Of a stretch of 64,000 bases of DNA, positions 8,661 to 17,481 are shown piece after piece. The first letter of the stretch is position 1. Each line of letters opens with the position of its first letter. Source of the stretch: Nitrospirales bacterium (GTDB lineage Bacteria > Nitrospirota > Nitrospiria > Nitrospirales > UBA8639); assembly GCA_021604105.1 (NCBI GenBank), contig BQIW01000007.1:1-64000 (forward strand), written 5' to 3'. The notes below the pieces were generated by a model. The model was not told the origin of the DNA. It made no database searches and worked only from the letters and a program-made list of their open reading frames with translations. The position numbers and the translations under genes are program-made.

Positions 8661-8919
8661 GGGCACAATCCTTTCGGGGTCAACAAGACGTTTTTTATCG
8701 TCAACCGATTTGGCTTGCAAAATTTTTTCCGGCCGGGTGGTTTAAGAAACATGCTGCTGTAACATTATATGGGACAAACCGTAGAGTGTCGTCAATCAGA
8801 AAAGTGGAAGAGGCGTACACATTACCAGAAAAAACCTGTTGCCCCAAAAATGTCATTTTCGACGAGAAAATCAATAATACGATGTCTGTTGCGCTACCTG
8901 TCGATTGAGGAGGAGTCAT

Positions 8920-10581
8920 ATGGAAGTTCAGATTTTTTCAAAGGTATTCACGGTCCTGGGTATTGTCGCTCTGACTGGAATCGGCATGCCCTTTCCAAAT
9001 CAAGTGTTAGCTGAGCCTGTCCTGCTTCATGAGGGCTTAGGGAAATATCATTTTCCCATCTCTTCCAATGGATCGATGGCCCAGCGATATTTCGATCAAG
9101 GACTCATCCTGGCCTTTGGTTTTAATCATGCTGAAGCGGCCCGATCTTTCAAGGAAGCTCAAACGCGGGATCCGAACTGTGCTATGTGTTTTTGGGGTGA
9201 GGCGTTGGTGCTCGGTCCGAATATCAATGCGCCGATGGATCCTTCGGTCGTTCCACAGGCCATTGCGGCTCTGGAAAAGGCGGTCGCGCTGAAAGACCGC
9301 GCTACCGAAAAAGAGGCCGCGCTTATTCAGGCGCTGGCGATGCGCTACTCCCAAAAGGTGATGACCGATCGTTCCCCACTCGACGTGGCCTATGCCGAGG
9401 CAATGCGGGCTGTGGGTAGGCAGTTTCCGGACGACCCGACAATTGGCGCATTGTTGGCGGAAGCGCTGATGGATTTGCATCCCTGGGATTTTTGGAGTAC
9501 GGGAGGTGAACCTAAATCTTGGACACCGGAAATTGTGTCGAGGCTGGAGACCGTGTTAGACCAATCTGCCAGTCATCCGCTGGCCAATCATCTCTACATT
9601 CATATTATGGAAGCTTCGCCGCATCCTGAAAAGGCTCTGCCCAGTGCTGAACGATTACCCGCTCTTGTCCCTGGCTCAGGACATCTCGTCCATATGCCTG
9701 CCCATATCTATATTCGTGTCGGGCGGTATCGGGATGCCGTATTGGCTAATCAACATGCTGTTAAGGTTGATAAGCACTATTTGAACCATGCGCACGAGGA
9801 AAGCCTGTATACGGCGGCCTATGTTCCCCATAATTCACATTTCCTCTGGGCTGCGGCGATGAAGCTCGGGCAACAGCAACTGGCGATGCAGGCGGCTCTT
9901 GAGACGGCGGCGTCCGTCAAGCCTGAGATGATGCGCGCTTCCGGTATTGCCGGAACCATGCAACATTTTTGGATTATTCCCCTCTACACCAAAATTGCCT
10001 TCGGGAAGTGGTTGGACATTCTCGCGGAGCCCGAACCTCCAGTGGATTTACTGTATCCCACGGCTATCTGGCATTATGCCCGGGGATTAGCATTGGTGCG
10101 TCAAGGGAAATTGGAGGCTTCCCACAAGGAATTCATGAAACTCGCGAAAATTTCCCGGGACCCTGCTGTGGCCAACCTGACCATTCTTGATCTGAATAAC
10201 ATTGTCGATATACTGTCCATTGCGGAAGCGGTTTTAGCAGGAGAAATGGCGGCAGGCCATGGCAATTATGAGGAGGCGGTACGACAATTGGAGCGTGCCG
10301 TCAAACTTGAAGATGGATTAAATTATACGGAACCGAAGGATTGGTATCTCCCGTCCCGTCAGGTGTTGGGTGCAGTGCTCCTCGAGGCTGGGAAACCCGG
10401 CGACGCCGAGCGCACCTTTCGAGAAGATCTTCAGGATCATCCCCAAAACGGGTGGGCACTTTTTGGGTTGGAACAGAGTTTACGCGCCCAGGGAAAAACC
10501 GATGAGGCTACAATCGTTCTTCAATCGTTTCGGCAGGTATGGAGCGATGCGGATGTGACCTTAACGGCTGTCCGGTTTTAA
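8920..10581 (+). CDS. Exported TPR-repeat protein
   Basis: A 553-aa protein with an N-terminal signal-like helix ending near VLAEP, then tetratricopeptide repeats. RYFDQGLILAFGFNHAEAAR is the start typical of a widespread uncharacterised family, followed by a CxxC (NCAMCFWGEALVLGPN). Central blocks HPLANHLYIHIMEASPHPEK and HMPAHIYIRVGRYRDAV are strongly patterned and His-rich, and C-terminal repeats include PGDAERTFREDLQDHPQNGW. The ATG is chosen because GAGGAGGAG precedes it by about 6 nt. The role is unknown; the family is usually annotated only as a tetratricopeptide repeat protein. Confidence 0.85.
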   Translation: MEVQIFSKVFTVLGIVALTGIGMPFPNQVLAEPVLLHEGLGKYHFPISSNGSMAQRYFDQGLILAFGFNHAEAARSFKEAQTRDPNCAMCFWGEALVLGPNINAPMDPSVVPQAIAALEKAVALKDRATEKEAALIQALAMRYSQKVMTDRSPLDVAYAEAMRAVGRQFPDDPTIGALLAEALMDLHPWDFWSTGGEPKSWTPEIVSRLETVLDQSASHPLANHLYIHIMEASPHPEKALPSAERLPALVPGSGHLVHMPAHIYIRVGRYRDAVLANQHAVKVDKHYLNHAHEESLYTAAYVPHNSHFLWAAAMKLGQQQLAMQAALETAASVKPEMMRASGIAGTMQHFWIIPLYTKIAFGKWLDILAEPEPPVDLLYPTAIWHYARGLALVRQGKLEASHKEFMKLAKISRDPAVANLTILDLNNIVDILSIAEAVLAGEMAAGHGNYEEAVRQLERAVKLEDGLNYTEPKDWYLPSRQVLGAVLLEAGKPGDAERTFREDLQDHPQNGWALFGLEQSLRAQGKTDEATIVLQSFRQVWSDADVTLTAVRF

Positions 10582-11285
10582 ACCCTTTAGGTTATGGTCG
10601 TGTTGGCGTAGCGTGGACTCTGTCGCCTTTCCCGGGCCCCAGTCGTTTATTTTTTAGTTTTTGTCATCTCTCTTGCTTTGGTGTAGGTGGAAAAGGGTGA
10701 GTGTCGCACGTGCGGTGTCAGGCGGTGCGTGGTTTCTCCTGAATCGAAACACAGCTTCAACAATAATGGGTCTGTTGAAAAAAGCCGCCAGCGGCGTTCT
10801 CACCATTTTCCCGTGCTCACGTACTCAGTGTACGCTCCGCGCGTAAAAACGGCTGCGGCCTTTCCTTCGAGGGGCCTCAGGACAGGACTGGACGGACCCT
10901 TCGGGAAGACTCAGGGCATGCTTTTTTGAACCGACCCGTAGCCTTTGATGAGTAATCTCATCCTGCGCAAATTTGCTCTTGAACATCTTTATTATTCAAC
11001 ACTCCTATAATGTTCAGAGGGAGATTCATGTTTTTTCCCTGCAACATGAGGCATACGCAGGAAAGGCTTTTGTCTCCATGGCCACACTGTTTTCTGTGGC
11101 ATCTTGAAAGTTTTCTTTATTGTCCCCTCTGTTTATTTAAGTTTCTCCTGTCACAATCCGACAACAGTTCAATAAGAAATGTGGTAGCGGTACTGGGGCA
11201 TACAAGTCCGGTGAGTTGTTGCTCCCTTGCAGGCTGTTGTGAGGGAAATATACATGGCTACATAACCTGATCCACGGAGTACACT
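10582..11285. other. Long intergenic region with a palindromic repeat
   Basis: A 700-bp gap between the TPR and LuxR-type genes. It contains the 170-bp inverted-repeat element described separately. The remainder (10582-10767 and 10938-11285) shows no gene I can support. Confidence 0.5.
10768..10937. repeat. Palindromic intergenic repeat element (REP/MITE-like)
   Basis: The ends form an imperfect inverted repeat: GGGTCTGTTGAAAAAAGC on the left and GCTTTTTTGAACCGACCC on the right. The interior has a second structured part whose core (CCCTTCGGGAAGACTCAGGG, 10897-10916) resembles the GCCCTGAG...AAGGG repeat at 14808-14830. No coding capacity. Elements starting GGTCTGTTGAAAAA and ending TTTTTGAACAGACC recur, from memory, in Nitrospira intergenic DNA; that recollection needs a genome search. 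Confidence 0.6.
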
Positions 11286-11927
11286 TTGAGTCGACGATCT
11301 ATCGGAATTCCTTGTACGACTGTTTCAAAGTCCACCCAGGGTAATGGTTTGTCCCGGCTCCAGGAAATTGCCGATCGACGATCAATTCCCGGCGTATTGC
11401 TCTTCTCCGGATCAGGAGACGTGCTGTTTATGAACGCCGAAGCCGAGACGATAAGCCGGCAGATCATGGGAAACGCGAACGATGCTGAGGAGCGAGGTGT
11501 GTGGCCTTCAGAGGTTTTGGAGTTATGTGGGTCCCTTCGGACACTCTTAGACAGTTCCGAGACTCAGACGGCCGAAGCCCAACACGAGTTGCGCCGTGTG
11601 ACCGGCGATGTGAAATCGCCGGTATTACTGCGTGGGTTTCCATTAGCGGCCCATACAGAAAAAGATGAAGCCTGTATGCTCATCATCATGGAAAAAATCG
11701 GACGTGAACGGCGGGTGGTTTCTACCCAAGCCAAGGAGCAATATCGCTTGACCAGTCGAGAAGTAGAAATTGTGAAATATATCAGTGAGGGATGGACCAA
11801 CAAAGAAATTGCTCGACATCTGGAAATTAGCGAACATACGGTGAAAGAACATGTTCGTCATCTTCTCAAGAAAACGAAAACAACCACTCGAACGGGCATT
11901 CTTGCCCAAATCTTCCAGGATACCTAA
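11286..11927 (+). CDS. LuxR-family transcriptional regulator
   Basis: A 213-aa protein with a C-terminal LuxR/GerE helix-turn-helix: LTSREVEIVKYISEGWTNKE, then IARHLEISEHTVKEHVRHLL, ending with KKTKTTTRTGI. The N-terminal 140 residues contain a PAS-like stretch (GVLLFSGSGDVLFMNAEAE), suggesting a small-ligand or redox sensing domain rather than a receiver; no phospho-acceptor Asp pattern is seen. The TTG start follows GGAG with 7-nt spacing. It lies 265 bp ahead of the ECF sigma gene on the same strand, though cotranscription is uncertain. Confidence 0.85.
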   Translation: MSRRSIGIPCTTVSKSTQGNGLSRLQEIADRRSIPGVLLFSGSGDVLFMNAEAETISRQIMGNANDAEERGVWPSEVLELCGSLRTLLDSSETQTAEAQHELRRVTGDVKSPVLLRGFPLAAHTEKDEACMLIIMEKIGRERRVVSTQAKEQYRLTSREVEIVKYISEGWTNKEIARHLEISEHTVKEHVRHLLKKTKTTTRTGILAQIFQDT

Positions 11928-12191
11928 CGCATCCGGGTGTCGGCCCGGTTATCCCTATTCTCTTCTTTTCTTCATTCTTGCTTTCCAATAACCCGTTTGG
12001 TCAATTTCCCGTGCCGCCCTATTTCTGCCTGGCGGATTCCATTTTATTTTGAGAAGGTTAGGCGTGATTCAACACAGTTTCTTTTCCGTAAACCCTTGAT
12101 TGTGGCTGTCAGGCGAAGGATAATCCTCTGGTTGGAGTTTGGTGTCTCTTCAACGTTTCAGAGGTTGCTTATTTCTCCCTTGCCCCTCACG

Positions 12192-12842
12192 GTGTACGAT
12201 ACGCTAAAGCTTGATGAGCCAGGGTTGGTTCGGGCTCTTCAAGAAGGTAATGAACAGGTGTTCGCGGCCGTGATGGATTGGTATTCCGGTTCGTTATTGC
12301 GATTAGCCCTGTCCTATGTCCCAAGCCGGGCTGTGGCTGAGGAGGTCGTGCAGGAAACCTGGATGGGGGTGTTTGAAGGGATCCATCGATTTGAGAGCCG
12401 GTCATCTTTTAAAACCTGGCTTTTCCGGATTTTGATCAATCGAGCCAAAACACGAGGGATACGAGAGAGTCGATATGAGCCGTCTGGGCTGAGCCTTTCT
12501 TCTCCGGATGCGGATGAGGGGCCTTCCTTAGAAGATTCGCTTTTCATAGCGGAAGGTTCCAGAATGGGTCATTGGAAAGATCCACCTCATGACTGGCAAC
12601 CGGATACACCCGAACGGATATTACTGTCAAAGGAATGTCGAGCTGCCATTGAAACCGCGATTGAAAATTTGCCGCCCATGCAGTGCCAGGTGATGACCTT
12701 GCGCGATATCGAGGGTGTCAGCTCTGAAGAAGTCTGTAACATCCTTGAGATCAGTGAGACCAATCAACGGGTCTTGTTGCACCGAGCGCGCACGAGGGTG
12801 CGCCGAGAGCTTATTCCCTATGTTTATGGAGATAACACCTAA
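12192..12842 (+). CDS. ECF-type RNA polymerase sigma factor
   Basis: A sigma-70 family protein with region 2 (FAAVMDWYSGSLLRLALSYV, VAEEVVQETWMGVFEGIHRF, FKTWLFRILINRAKTRG) and region 4 (LPPMQCQVMTLRDIEGVSSE, EVCNILEISETNQRVLLHRA), separated by a longer than usual acidic linker of about 50 residues. The frame is open for 85 codons further upstream. I place the start at GTG 12192 (MYDTLKLDEPG) because region 2 normally begins close to the N-terminus, but no clear ribosome-binding site marks it. A zinc-binding anti-sigma gene follows after 5 bp, so the pair should be cotranscribed. Confidence 0.88.
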   Translation: MYDTLKLDEPGLVRALQEGNEQVFAAVMDWYSGSLLRLALSYVPSRAVAEEVVQETWMGVFEGIHRFESRSSFKTWLFRILINRAKTRGIRESRYEPSGLSLSSPDADEGPSLEDSLFIAEGSRMGHWKDPPHDWQPDTPERILLSKECRAAIETAIENLPPMQCQVMTLRDIEGVSSEEVCNILEISETNQRVLLHRARTRVRRELIPYVYGDNT

Positions 12843-12847
12843 AGACA

Positions 12848-13159
12848 ATGGATACGAGTCTGAAACACAAACTGATGCGGTATATGGTGGGAAATTTTTC
12901 CTGCAAGGAAATCGCCCAACTCATTACCGATTACCTGGATGGGTCGTTGACGCTCACGGAACGAATTCGATTTCACATGCATTTGGGTCTGTGTGTTGCC
13001 TGCCGTAATTATCTCCGTCAGATGAAATACACCATTGCGACTCTACGCCAATTACCACCGGAGCCTGTCCCCCAACATGTGAGAGAGGAACTTCTTGAAC
13101 GCTTTCGAGCCTGGAAGCAACGTTCCCCTCAGTCTTCCGTTCAATCGGAAACCGATTGA
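12848..13159 (+). CDS. Zinc-finger anti-sigma factor (zf-HC2 type)
   Basis: A 103-aa soluble protein. It begins with a basic helix and then has the anti-sigma zinc site C-x(n)-H-x3-C-x2-C: FSCKEIAQLITDYLDGSL, then HMHLGLCVACRNYL. This ZAS domain binds and holds an ECF sigma factor until a redox or other signal releases it. No membrane segment follows, so it acts in the cytoplasm. It starts 5 bp after the sigma stop, which strongly supports the partnership. Confidence 0.85.
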   Translation: MDTSLKHKLMRYMVGNFSCKEIAQLITDYLDGSLTLTERIRFHMHLGLCVACRNYLRQMKYTIATLRQLPPEPVPQHVREELLERFRAWKQRSPQSSVQSETD

Positions 13160-13287
13160 TTCATTGCAGCGATGACCGGTGCCCCCCTTCTCCCTTTCCA
13201 GGCAATGTGGTAAACAGGACGGCAAATTTGCTGATTGTATTCATTCGCGGGATTTCATAAGTTTTGATTAACCTAAAGGAGTGAACC

Positions 13288-13863
13288 ATGGCATTAAAAG
13301 ATTCGACGATGCTCCCGCTGGGAACACCCTTGCCTCACTTTGAACTACCGGATGTTCGGACAGGACATATGGTGTCCGATGAAAGTTTTGTGGGGAAACA
13401 CGCCATTTTGGTGATGTGTATTTGTCGACATTGCCCGTATGTCGTTCATGTGCAAGAGAAATTGGCCAAACTCGGTCGGGATTATCAATGGAAAAATGTT
13501 GGTATGGTGGCGATCAGTAGTAATGACGCGACACGTTACCCTCAGGATTCTCCCACAAGACTGAAAGAAATGGCGGAGGAATTGGACTTTCGTTTTCCCT
13601 ATTGTTATGACGAATCTCAGGAGGTGGCGAAGGCTTTGACGGCGGCTTGTACACCGGATTTTTTTGTGTTTAATGAAGAACGCAAACTGGTGTATCGTGG
13701 ACAATTGGATGATAGCCGACCGGGAAACGGGAAGCCTGTGACGGGGCGGGACTTACGATTGGCCCTGGAGGCTGTTCTGGAGAAACAATCGGTTTCCGTG
13801 GTGCAAAAGCCTAGTGCGGGCTGCAGTATTAAATGGAAGATTGGGAATGAGCCGGATTATTGA
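13288..13863 (+). CDS. Thioredoxin-family (AhpC/TSA-like) protein
   Basis: A 191-aa thioredoxin-fold protein with no signal peptide. The redox site is CRHC (VMCICRHCPYVVHVQEKLAK), preceded by another Cys. AISSNDATRYPQDSP and ACTPDFFVFNEERKLVYRGQ include the cis-Pro loop, and GCSIKW near the C-terminus is typical of a common bacterial family annotated as thioredoxin family protein. It has CxxC, so it may act as a disulfide reductase or peroxiredoxin-like protein. An AAGGAG site precedes ATG by 7 nt. Its relation to the upstream sigma/anti-sigma pair is only by position (gap 128 bp). Confidence 0.88.
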   Translation: MALKDSTMLPLGTPLPHFELPDVRTGHMVSDESFVGKHAILVMCICRHCPYVVHVQEKLAKLGRDYQWKNVGMVAISSNDATRYPQDSPTRLKEMAEELDFRFPYCYDESQEVAKALTAACTPDFFVFNEERKLVYRGQLDDSRPGNGKPVTGRDLRLALEAVLEKQSVSVVQKPSAGCSIKWKIGNEPDY

Positions 13864-13978
13864 TACTCAGTGGGTGAGAGGGAGCGTTGAGGCGTGAGAT
13901 GTAGAGTGCAGCGATTTCCTTGTGTGGGTTGATCCAGGAATTTTTCTCTTCTGATGTATTCTTTTCAATCTTTTCCTC

Positions 13979-14752
13979 TCATTCCTTTCCGGATTTTTTA
14001 AATACTATATCCCCGTAATAGGCGACGGCGGACTCGTTGGTGTTATCCGTGTCGGTCATGATGGCGACTCCTGAGATGTTTGGGGGGTCCTCTCCGAATG
14101 CTTTCTTGTAATCTTCATAGATGTTGTGTTCCTCGGTTACCCATTGATTCAATTTGGCACTTCCGCTTTGCGTGACGAACATGTAGACCCGATCCGTATA
14201 AGGATTGGGAACCATCGTGCCAATGGGGCTTTTGCTTTCCCAAATATAATTGATGGCTCCAATTGGGGGATATTGGCCATAAATTAATTTGATGGTTTCA
14301 AACTTCGCTTTTTCAAAAAACCCGACCTCACTGCTGTCATATTGGAAGGTAATGTAGAGCCGTGCCGGATAGTCATCTCCTGATTTTTGAGTGACATCCC
14401 CATTTTGAAGAATATTTTCAATTTTCCATCGCCATACAATGACCGGATATTCCTTTGGGTCGATTGAGATCTCTCGTGTCAGGCCTGAGGACGATTGACG
14501 ACTGATGGCCTTGACCACCACCTGTTGTTCGTCTTTGACCAGATCATATTGGGTCTGTTCTGGAATGTTGTCAAAGGTCAGAGGCTTCCACCCTTGAGGA
14601 AACGGTCCTCCCGGAGTGGCAAGGGAGAAATGGCCGACGATGAGGTGATCGGGGCTTTCGGCGATGACCGTGTTCAAATGGGCCAGATTGAAGAGTCCGA
14701 CGACGAGTGCGAACACACAGAAGAAAGCGGGCCGGGGTGTGAAAAGTGTCAT
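13979..14752 (-). CDS. DUF3047 exported protein
   Basis: A 257-aa protein with an N-terminal hydrophobic segment (FFCVFALVVGLFNLAHL) that reads as a signal peptide, then a DUF3047 domain: GWKPLTFDNI, YPVIVWRWKIENIL, DYPARLYITFQY and GVAIMTDTDNTNESAVAYYG. The family is thought to have a jelly-roll fold and is of unknown function. The frame extends upstream to 14887, but that part is translated from a repeat-like sequence (FDRLRAN), so I start at ATG 14752 despite a weak ribosome-binding site. It lies downstream of the flavoprotein gene on the same strand. Confidence 0.78.
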   Translation of the reverse strand: MTLFTPRPAFFCVFALVVGLFNLAHLNTVIAESPDHLIVGHFSLATPGGPFPQGWKPLTFDNIPEQTQYDLVKDEQQVVVKAISRQSSSGLTREISIDPKEYPVIVWRWKIENILQNGDVTQKSGDDYPARLYITFQYDSSEVGFFEKAKFETIKLIYGQYPPIGAINYIWESKSPIGTMVPNPYTDRVYMFVTQSGSAKLNQWVTEEHNIYEDYKKAFGEDPPNISGVAIMTDTDNTNESAVAYYGDIVFKKSGKE

Positions 14753-14807
14753 GCCTGGTTGCCGATAAAGCCTGAGTGGTGTTGGTATGATTTGTTGACC
14801 GATCCTG

Positions 14808-14830
14808 TTCGCCCTGAGCCGGTCAAAGGG
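14808..14830. repeat. Short REP-like repeat (FDRLRAN type)
   Basis: The sequence TTCGCCCTGAGCCGGTCAAA followed by GGG matches the common dispersed motif whose translation reads FDRLRAN. It occupies the gap between the DUF3047 start and the flavoprotein gene and shares its GCCCTGAG...AAGGG core with the larger repeat at 10768-10937. Confidence 0.6.
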
Positions 14831-14870
14831 CCACAACATACGGGCGTGAGGGAATTGATGAGACATGACA

Positions 14871-16421
14871 TTACCGGGTCCACGCAAAGAGTTTGCGAAG
14901 GAACTGTTTCTTCCCTTCCGTCAGCGTGGTTTTTCGCCAGGCATTTGCCGACTTTTTGACGACTTCCGCTTGGGTCGGATAGGGGTGAATGGTGCTGGCG
15001 ATGGTGTTGAGTCCCAGACCTCCTTTCATGGCCAGAGTGAATTCACTAATCATATCGCCCGCATGGGCGGCCACGATGGTGGCTCCGACAATCTTATCGG
15101 TCCCTTTTTTTACATGGACTCTGGCAAAGCCTTGGTCTTCACCATCGAGAATAGCCCGATCGACTTCATTCAGTGAAAAGGTGAAGGTGTCGATCGGGAT
15201 GTGTCTGTCCTTCGCATCCTTTTCATAGAGACCGACATGGGCAATTTCCGGCTGGGTATAGGTCGCCCAGGGAATTACCAGGTGTTCCGTGCTGCCGTAG
15301 CCCAGGCCGAAAGGATGGGGAAATAACGCGTTTTGAATGACGATTTGTGCTTGAGCATCGGCCGTATGAGTGAACTTAAACGGAGAGCAGATATCCCCTG
15401 CGGCAAAAATCTTGGGGTTGCTGGTTTGAAGCCGGTGATTGACCTTGACTCCGGTTTGGTCGAATTCGACCCCAACGGAATCCAGTTCCAATCCCTCAAT
15501 GTTGGGACTGCGGCCGACTCCAACCAGGATGGCATCAACCGGGATGTCATACTGTGTGCCATGCGAATGAACCATGAGGTGCTTGGCGCCTTTGGCCGAC
15601 TGAATATTCAGGTCCTTGCCGCAACAAAGCAGTTGCACGCCGTCTTGCAAAATCGATTGTTCCACGATGGCGGCGGCGTCGCGGTCTTCATTGGGAAGAA
15701 TGCCATGCATGGCTTCCACCAAAAATACTTGGCTACCGAATCGGGCAAATGATTGGGCCAACTCACAGCCAATAGGACCGGCACCGATAACCCCTAGCCT
15801 CGGAGGAAGTTCCGTCAGAGAAAAAATGGTTTCGTTGGTGAGATATTCGGTGTCTGACAAACCTGGAATCGCTGGCGCGGTGGCCCGGGCTCCTGTGCAG
15901 ATGACGGCTTTGGCAAATTGTAATGTCGTTCCATCCACATCGATGGTGCTTGAGCTGGTGAACCGGCCGTTCCCGATAAACACATCCACTCCAAGTTTCG
16001 TAAAGCGATGAGCTGAGTCGACATGACTGATCCGGGCACGCAGTTTTCGCATGCGGGCCATGGCTGCACCGAAATCCTGTTTTATCTCACCGGAAATATG
16101 CACACCGAATTGTTCGGCCTCTCTGACGGTGTGCCAGGCTTTGGCCGCCCGTATGACGCCCTTGGAGGGTACACATCCTACGTTCAAGCAGTCTCCGCCC
16201 ATCAGGTGCCGTTCAATTAACGCCACCTTGGCTCCGAGGGCTGACGCAATTGCCGCGGTGACTAATCCGGCAGTGCCGGCCCCGATGATTACGAGGTTAT
16301 ATCGTCCGGACGGCGTAGGATTGCGCCATTGGGGCGGATGCACATTGTTGACCAACTCCTGGTTATAGTGGTCCTGGGGAAGGACTAAACCGCTATGGGC
16401 TGGTGATTGTGGGCTGTTCAT
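14871..16421 (-). CDS. MerA-like FAD-dependent disulfide oxidoreductase
   Basis: A 516-aa class I pyridine-nucleotide-disulfide oxidoreductase. FAD site YNLVIIGAGTAGLVTA, redox pair GGDCLNVGCVPSKG, NAD(P) site RLGVIGAGPIGCELAQSFAR, second FAD motif KIFAAGDICSPFKFTHTADA, and the C-terminal dimerisation domain with HPYPTQAEVVKK. It resembles mercuric reductase in the redox region but lacks both the N-terminal heavy-metal domain and the C-terminal vicinal cysteines that deliver Hg(II), so it is not a confident mercuric reductase. The 40-residue N-terminal extension is typical of the subgroup found next to TVP38 proteins. The TVP38-like gene lies 40 bp upstream, so cotranscription is likely. Confidence 0.88.
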   Translation of the reverse strand: MNSPQSPAHSGLVLPQDHYNQELVNNVHPPQWRNPTPSGRYNLVIIGAGTAGLVTAAIASALGAKVALIERHLMGGDCLNVGCVPSKGVIRAAKAWHTVREAEQFGVHISGEIKQDFGAAMARMRKLRARISHVDSAHRFTKLGVDVFIGNGRFTSSSTIDVDGTTLQFAKAVICTGARATAPAIPGLSDTEYLTNETIFSLTELPPRLGVIGAGPIGCELAQSFARFGSQVFLVEAMHGILPNEDRDAAAIVEQSILQDGVQLLCCGKDLNIQSAKGAKHLMVHSHGTQYDIPVDAILVGVGRSPNIEGLELDSVGVEFDQTGVKVNHRLQTSNPKIFAAGDICSPFKFTHTADAQAQIVIQNALFPHPFGLGYGSTEHLVIPWATYTQPEIAHVGLYEKDAKDRHIPIDTFTFSLNEVDRAILDGEDQGFARVHVKKGTDKIVGATIVAAHAGDMISEFTLAMKGGLGLNTIASTIHPYPTQAEVVKKSANAWRKTTLTEGKKQFLRKLFAWTR

Positions 16422-16461
16422 CTGAGGCCTCTAGTTTGGTAAAGGGTTCAGTCATTTACGA

Positions 16462-17220
16462 TTAAGGATTGATGATGCCGCTTCGAGTCTTCTTCCATTT
16501 CTGATAGGCCACCGGCATGAGAGCTAACAAGCCTAGGAGCGTAAAAGCGAGTAAGACCGGTGGGCTGGCAATTTCACTCAAGGAATTGATTGTGCCCAAC
16601 TGGCGGCCCGCAAAGGCAAAAACAAAACTGCCGGGAATAATGCCAATGGACGTCGCCAGCACATAGGTGCCGAGGCGGACACGGGTGAGGCCGGAGACCA
16701 GGTTCACGAGAAAAAAAGGAAAGGCCGGAATAAGTCGAAGAGTCATGAGATAACTAAACGCATTGTTGGCAAATCCTTCTTGAATGGTCCCAAGCCGGTC
16801 ACCAAATTTTCGCTCCACCCAATCGTGGAGTAGATAGCGGGCGGCCAAAAAGGCGAGCGTGGCTCCGGCGGTGGCTCCGACATTGACGAATAGGGTTCCC
16901 ATCAGGCTTCCAAACAGGAATCCTCCCGTCAAGGTGAGGATTGCTCCGCCGGGAAGTGAGAATGCTGTTTGGAGAATATAGAGGAGAATAAATGCCGCGG
17001 CTGCGATTTCATAATGTGAGGCGGTGTAAGCTAATAAGGTGTCTCGATTTTTCTTTAATGACTCGAGCGAGAGATAGTGACCAAGATCAAAATAGAAAAA
17101 TGAACCGATACCCGCCAACAGAATGCATCCTATGAGAAGCTTCCCTCTCAAGGAATTGGGTGCGTCGGCTGGCGTGGTAGAAGGATGAGGCATGTGAGGC
17201 TCTATTATGTGGGTTTTCAT
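16462..17220 (-). CDS. TVP38/TMEM64 (DedA-superfamily) membrane protein
   Basis: A 252-aa membrane protein with five or six hydrophobic segments. The VTT-domain signature is present: FSLPGGAILTLTGGFLFGSL and, after NVGATAGATLAFLAARYLL, RLIPAFPFFLVNLVSGLTRV. Members of this superfamily act in lipid scrambling or transport and membrane homeostasis; the substrate here is unknown. The start has GGAG 8 nt upstream. Association with disulfide-reductase-like flavoproteins is common for this family, and here one lies on each side in the same orientation. Confidence 0.9.
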   Translation of the reverse strand: MKTHIIEPHMPHPSTTPADAPNSLRGKLLIGCILLAGIGSFFYFDLGHYLSLESLKKNRDTLLAYTASHYEIAAAAFILLYILQTAFSLPGGAILTLTGGFLFGSLMGTLFVNVGATAGATLAFLAARYLLHDWVERKFGDRLGTIQEGFANNAFSYLMTLRLIPAFPFFLVNLVSGLTRVRLGTYVLATSIGIIPGSFVFAFAGRQLGTINSLSEIASPPVLLAFTLLGLLALMPVAYQKWKKTRSGIINP

Positions 17221-17481
17221 GGCAATTCTCCAGTCATGTTGTCGGCATTGCGTTATTTGGGAAACCGGATATCACTCATATTCTAGTTGGTCAGGGATAG
17301 AAATTTCCGATCCTACGACTGATTGTCTCATGGCGTCCTGGCCGACATTGGGTTGTAGTCCTGATTTGGGGATATTTGTTACGAGGAAATTTCGAGAGGC
17401 AAGGGCGGCAGTGTGATTCTGGTTTGACGACGGTTCGATTCATCCCTGACACAGGGAACGTTTTCGAATGAACAATGCCAC

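Noticed and set aside
8905-8919. TTG start five codons upstream of the TPR gene
   Set aside because: It lies inside the ribosome-binding site that serves ATG 8920.
14495-14959. A 154-codon plus-strand frame
   Set aside because: It runs antisense to DUF3047 and the MerA-like gene, both with clear family motifs; its composition is that of a shadow frame.
14871-16421. Functional mercuric reductase (mer operon)
   Set aside because: No C-terminal vicinal cysteines, no N-terminal metal domain, and no merR/merT/merP nearby.
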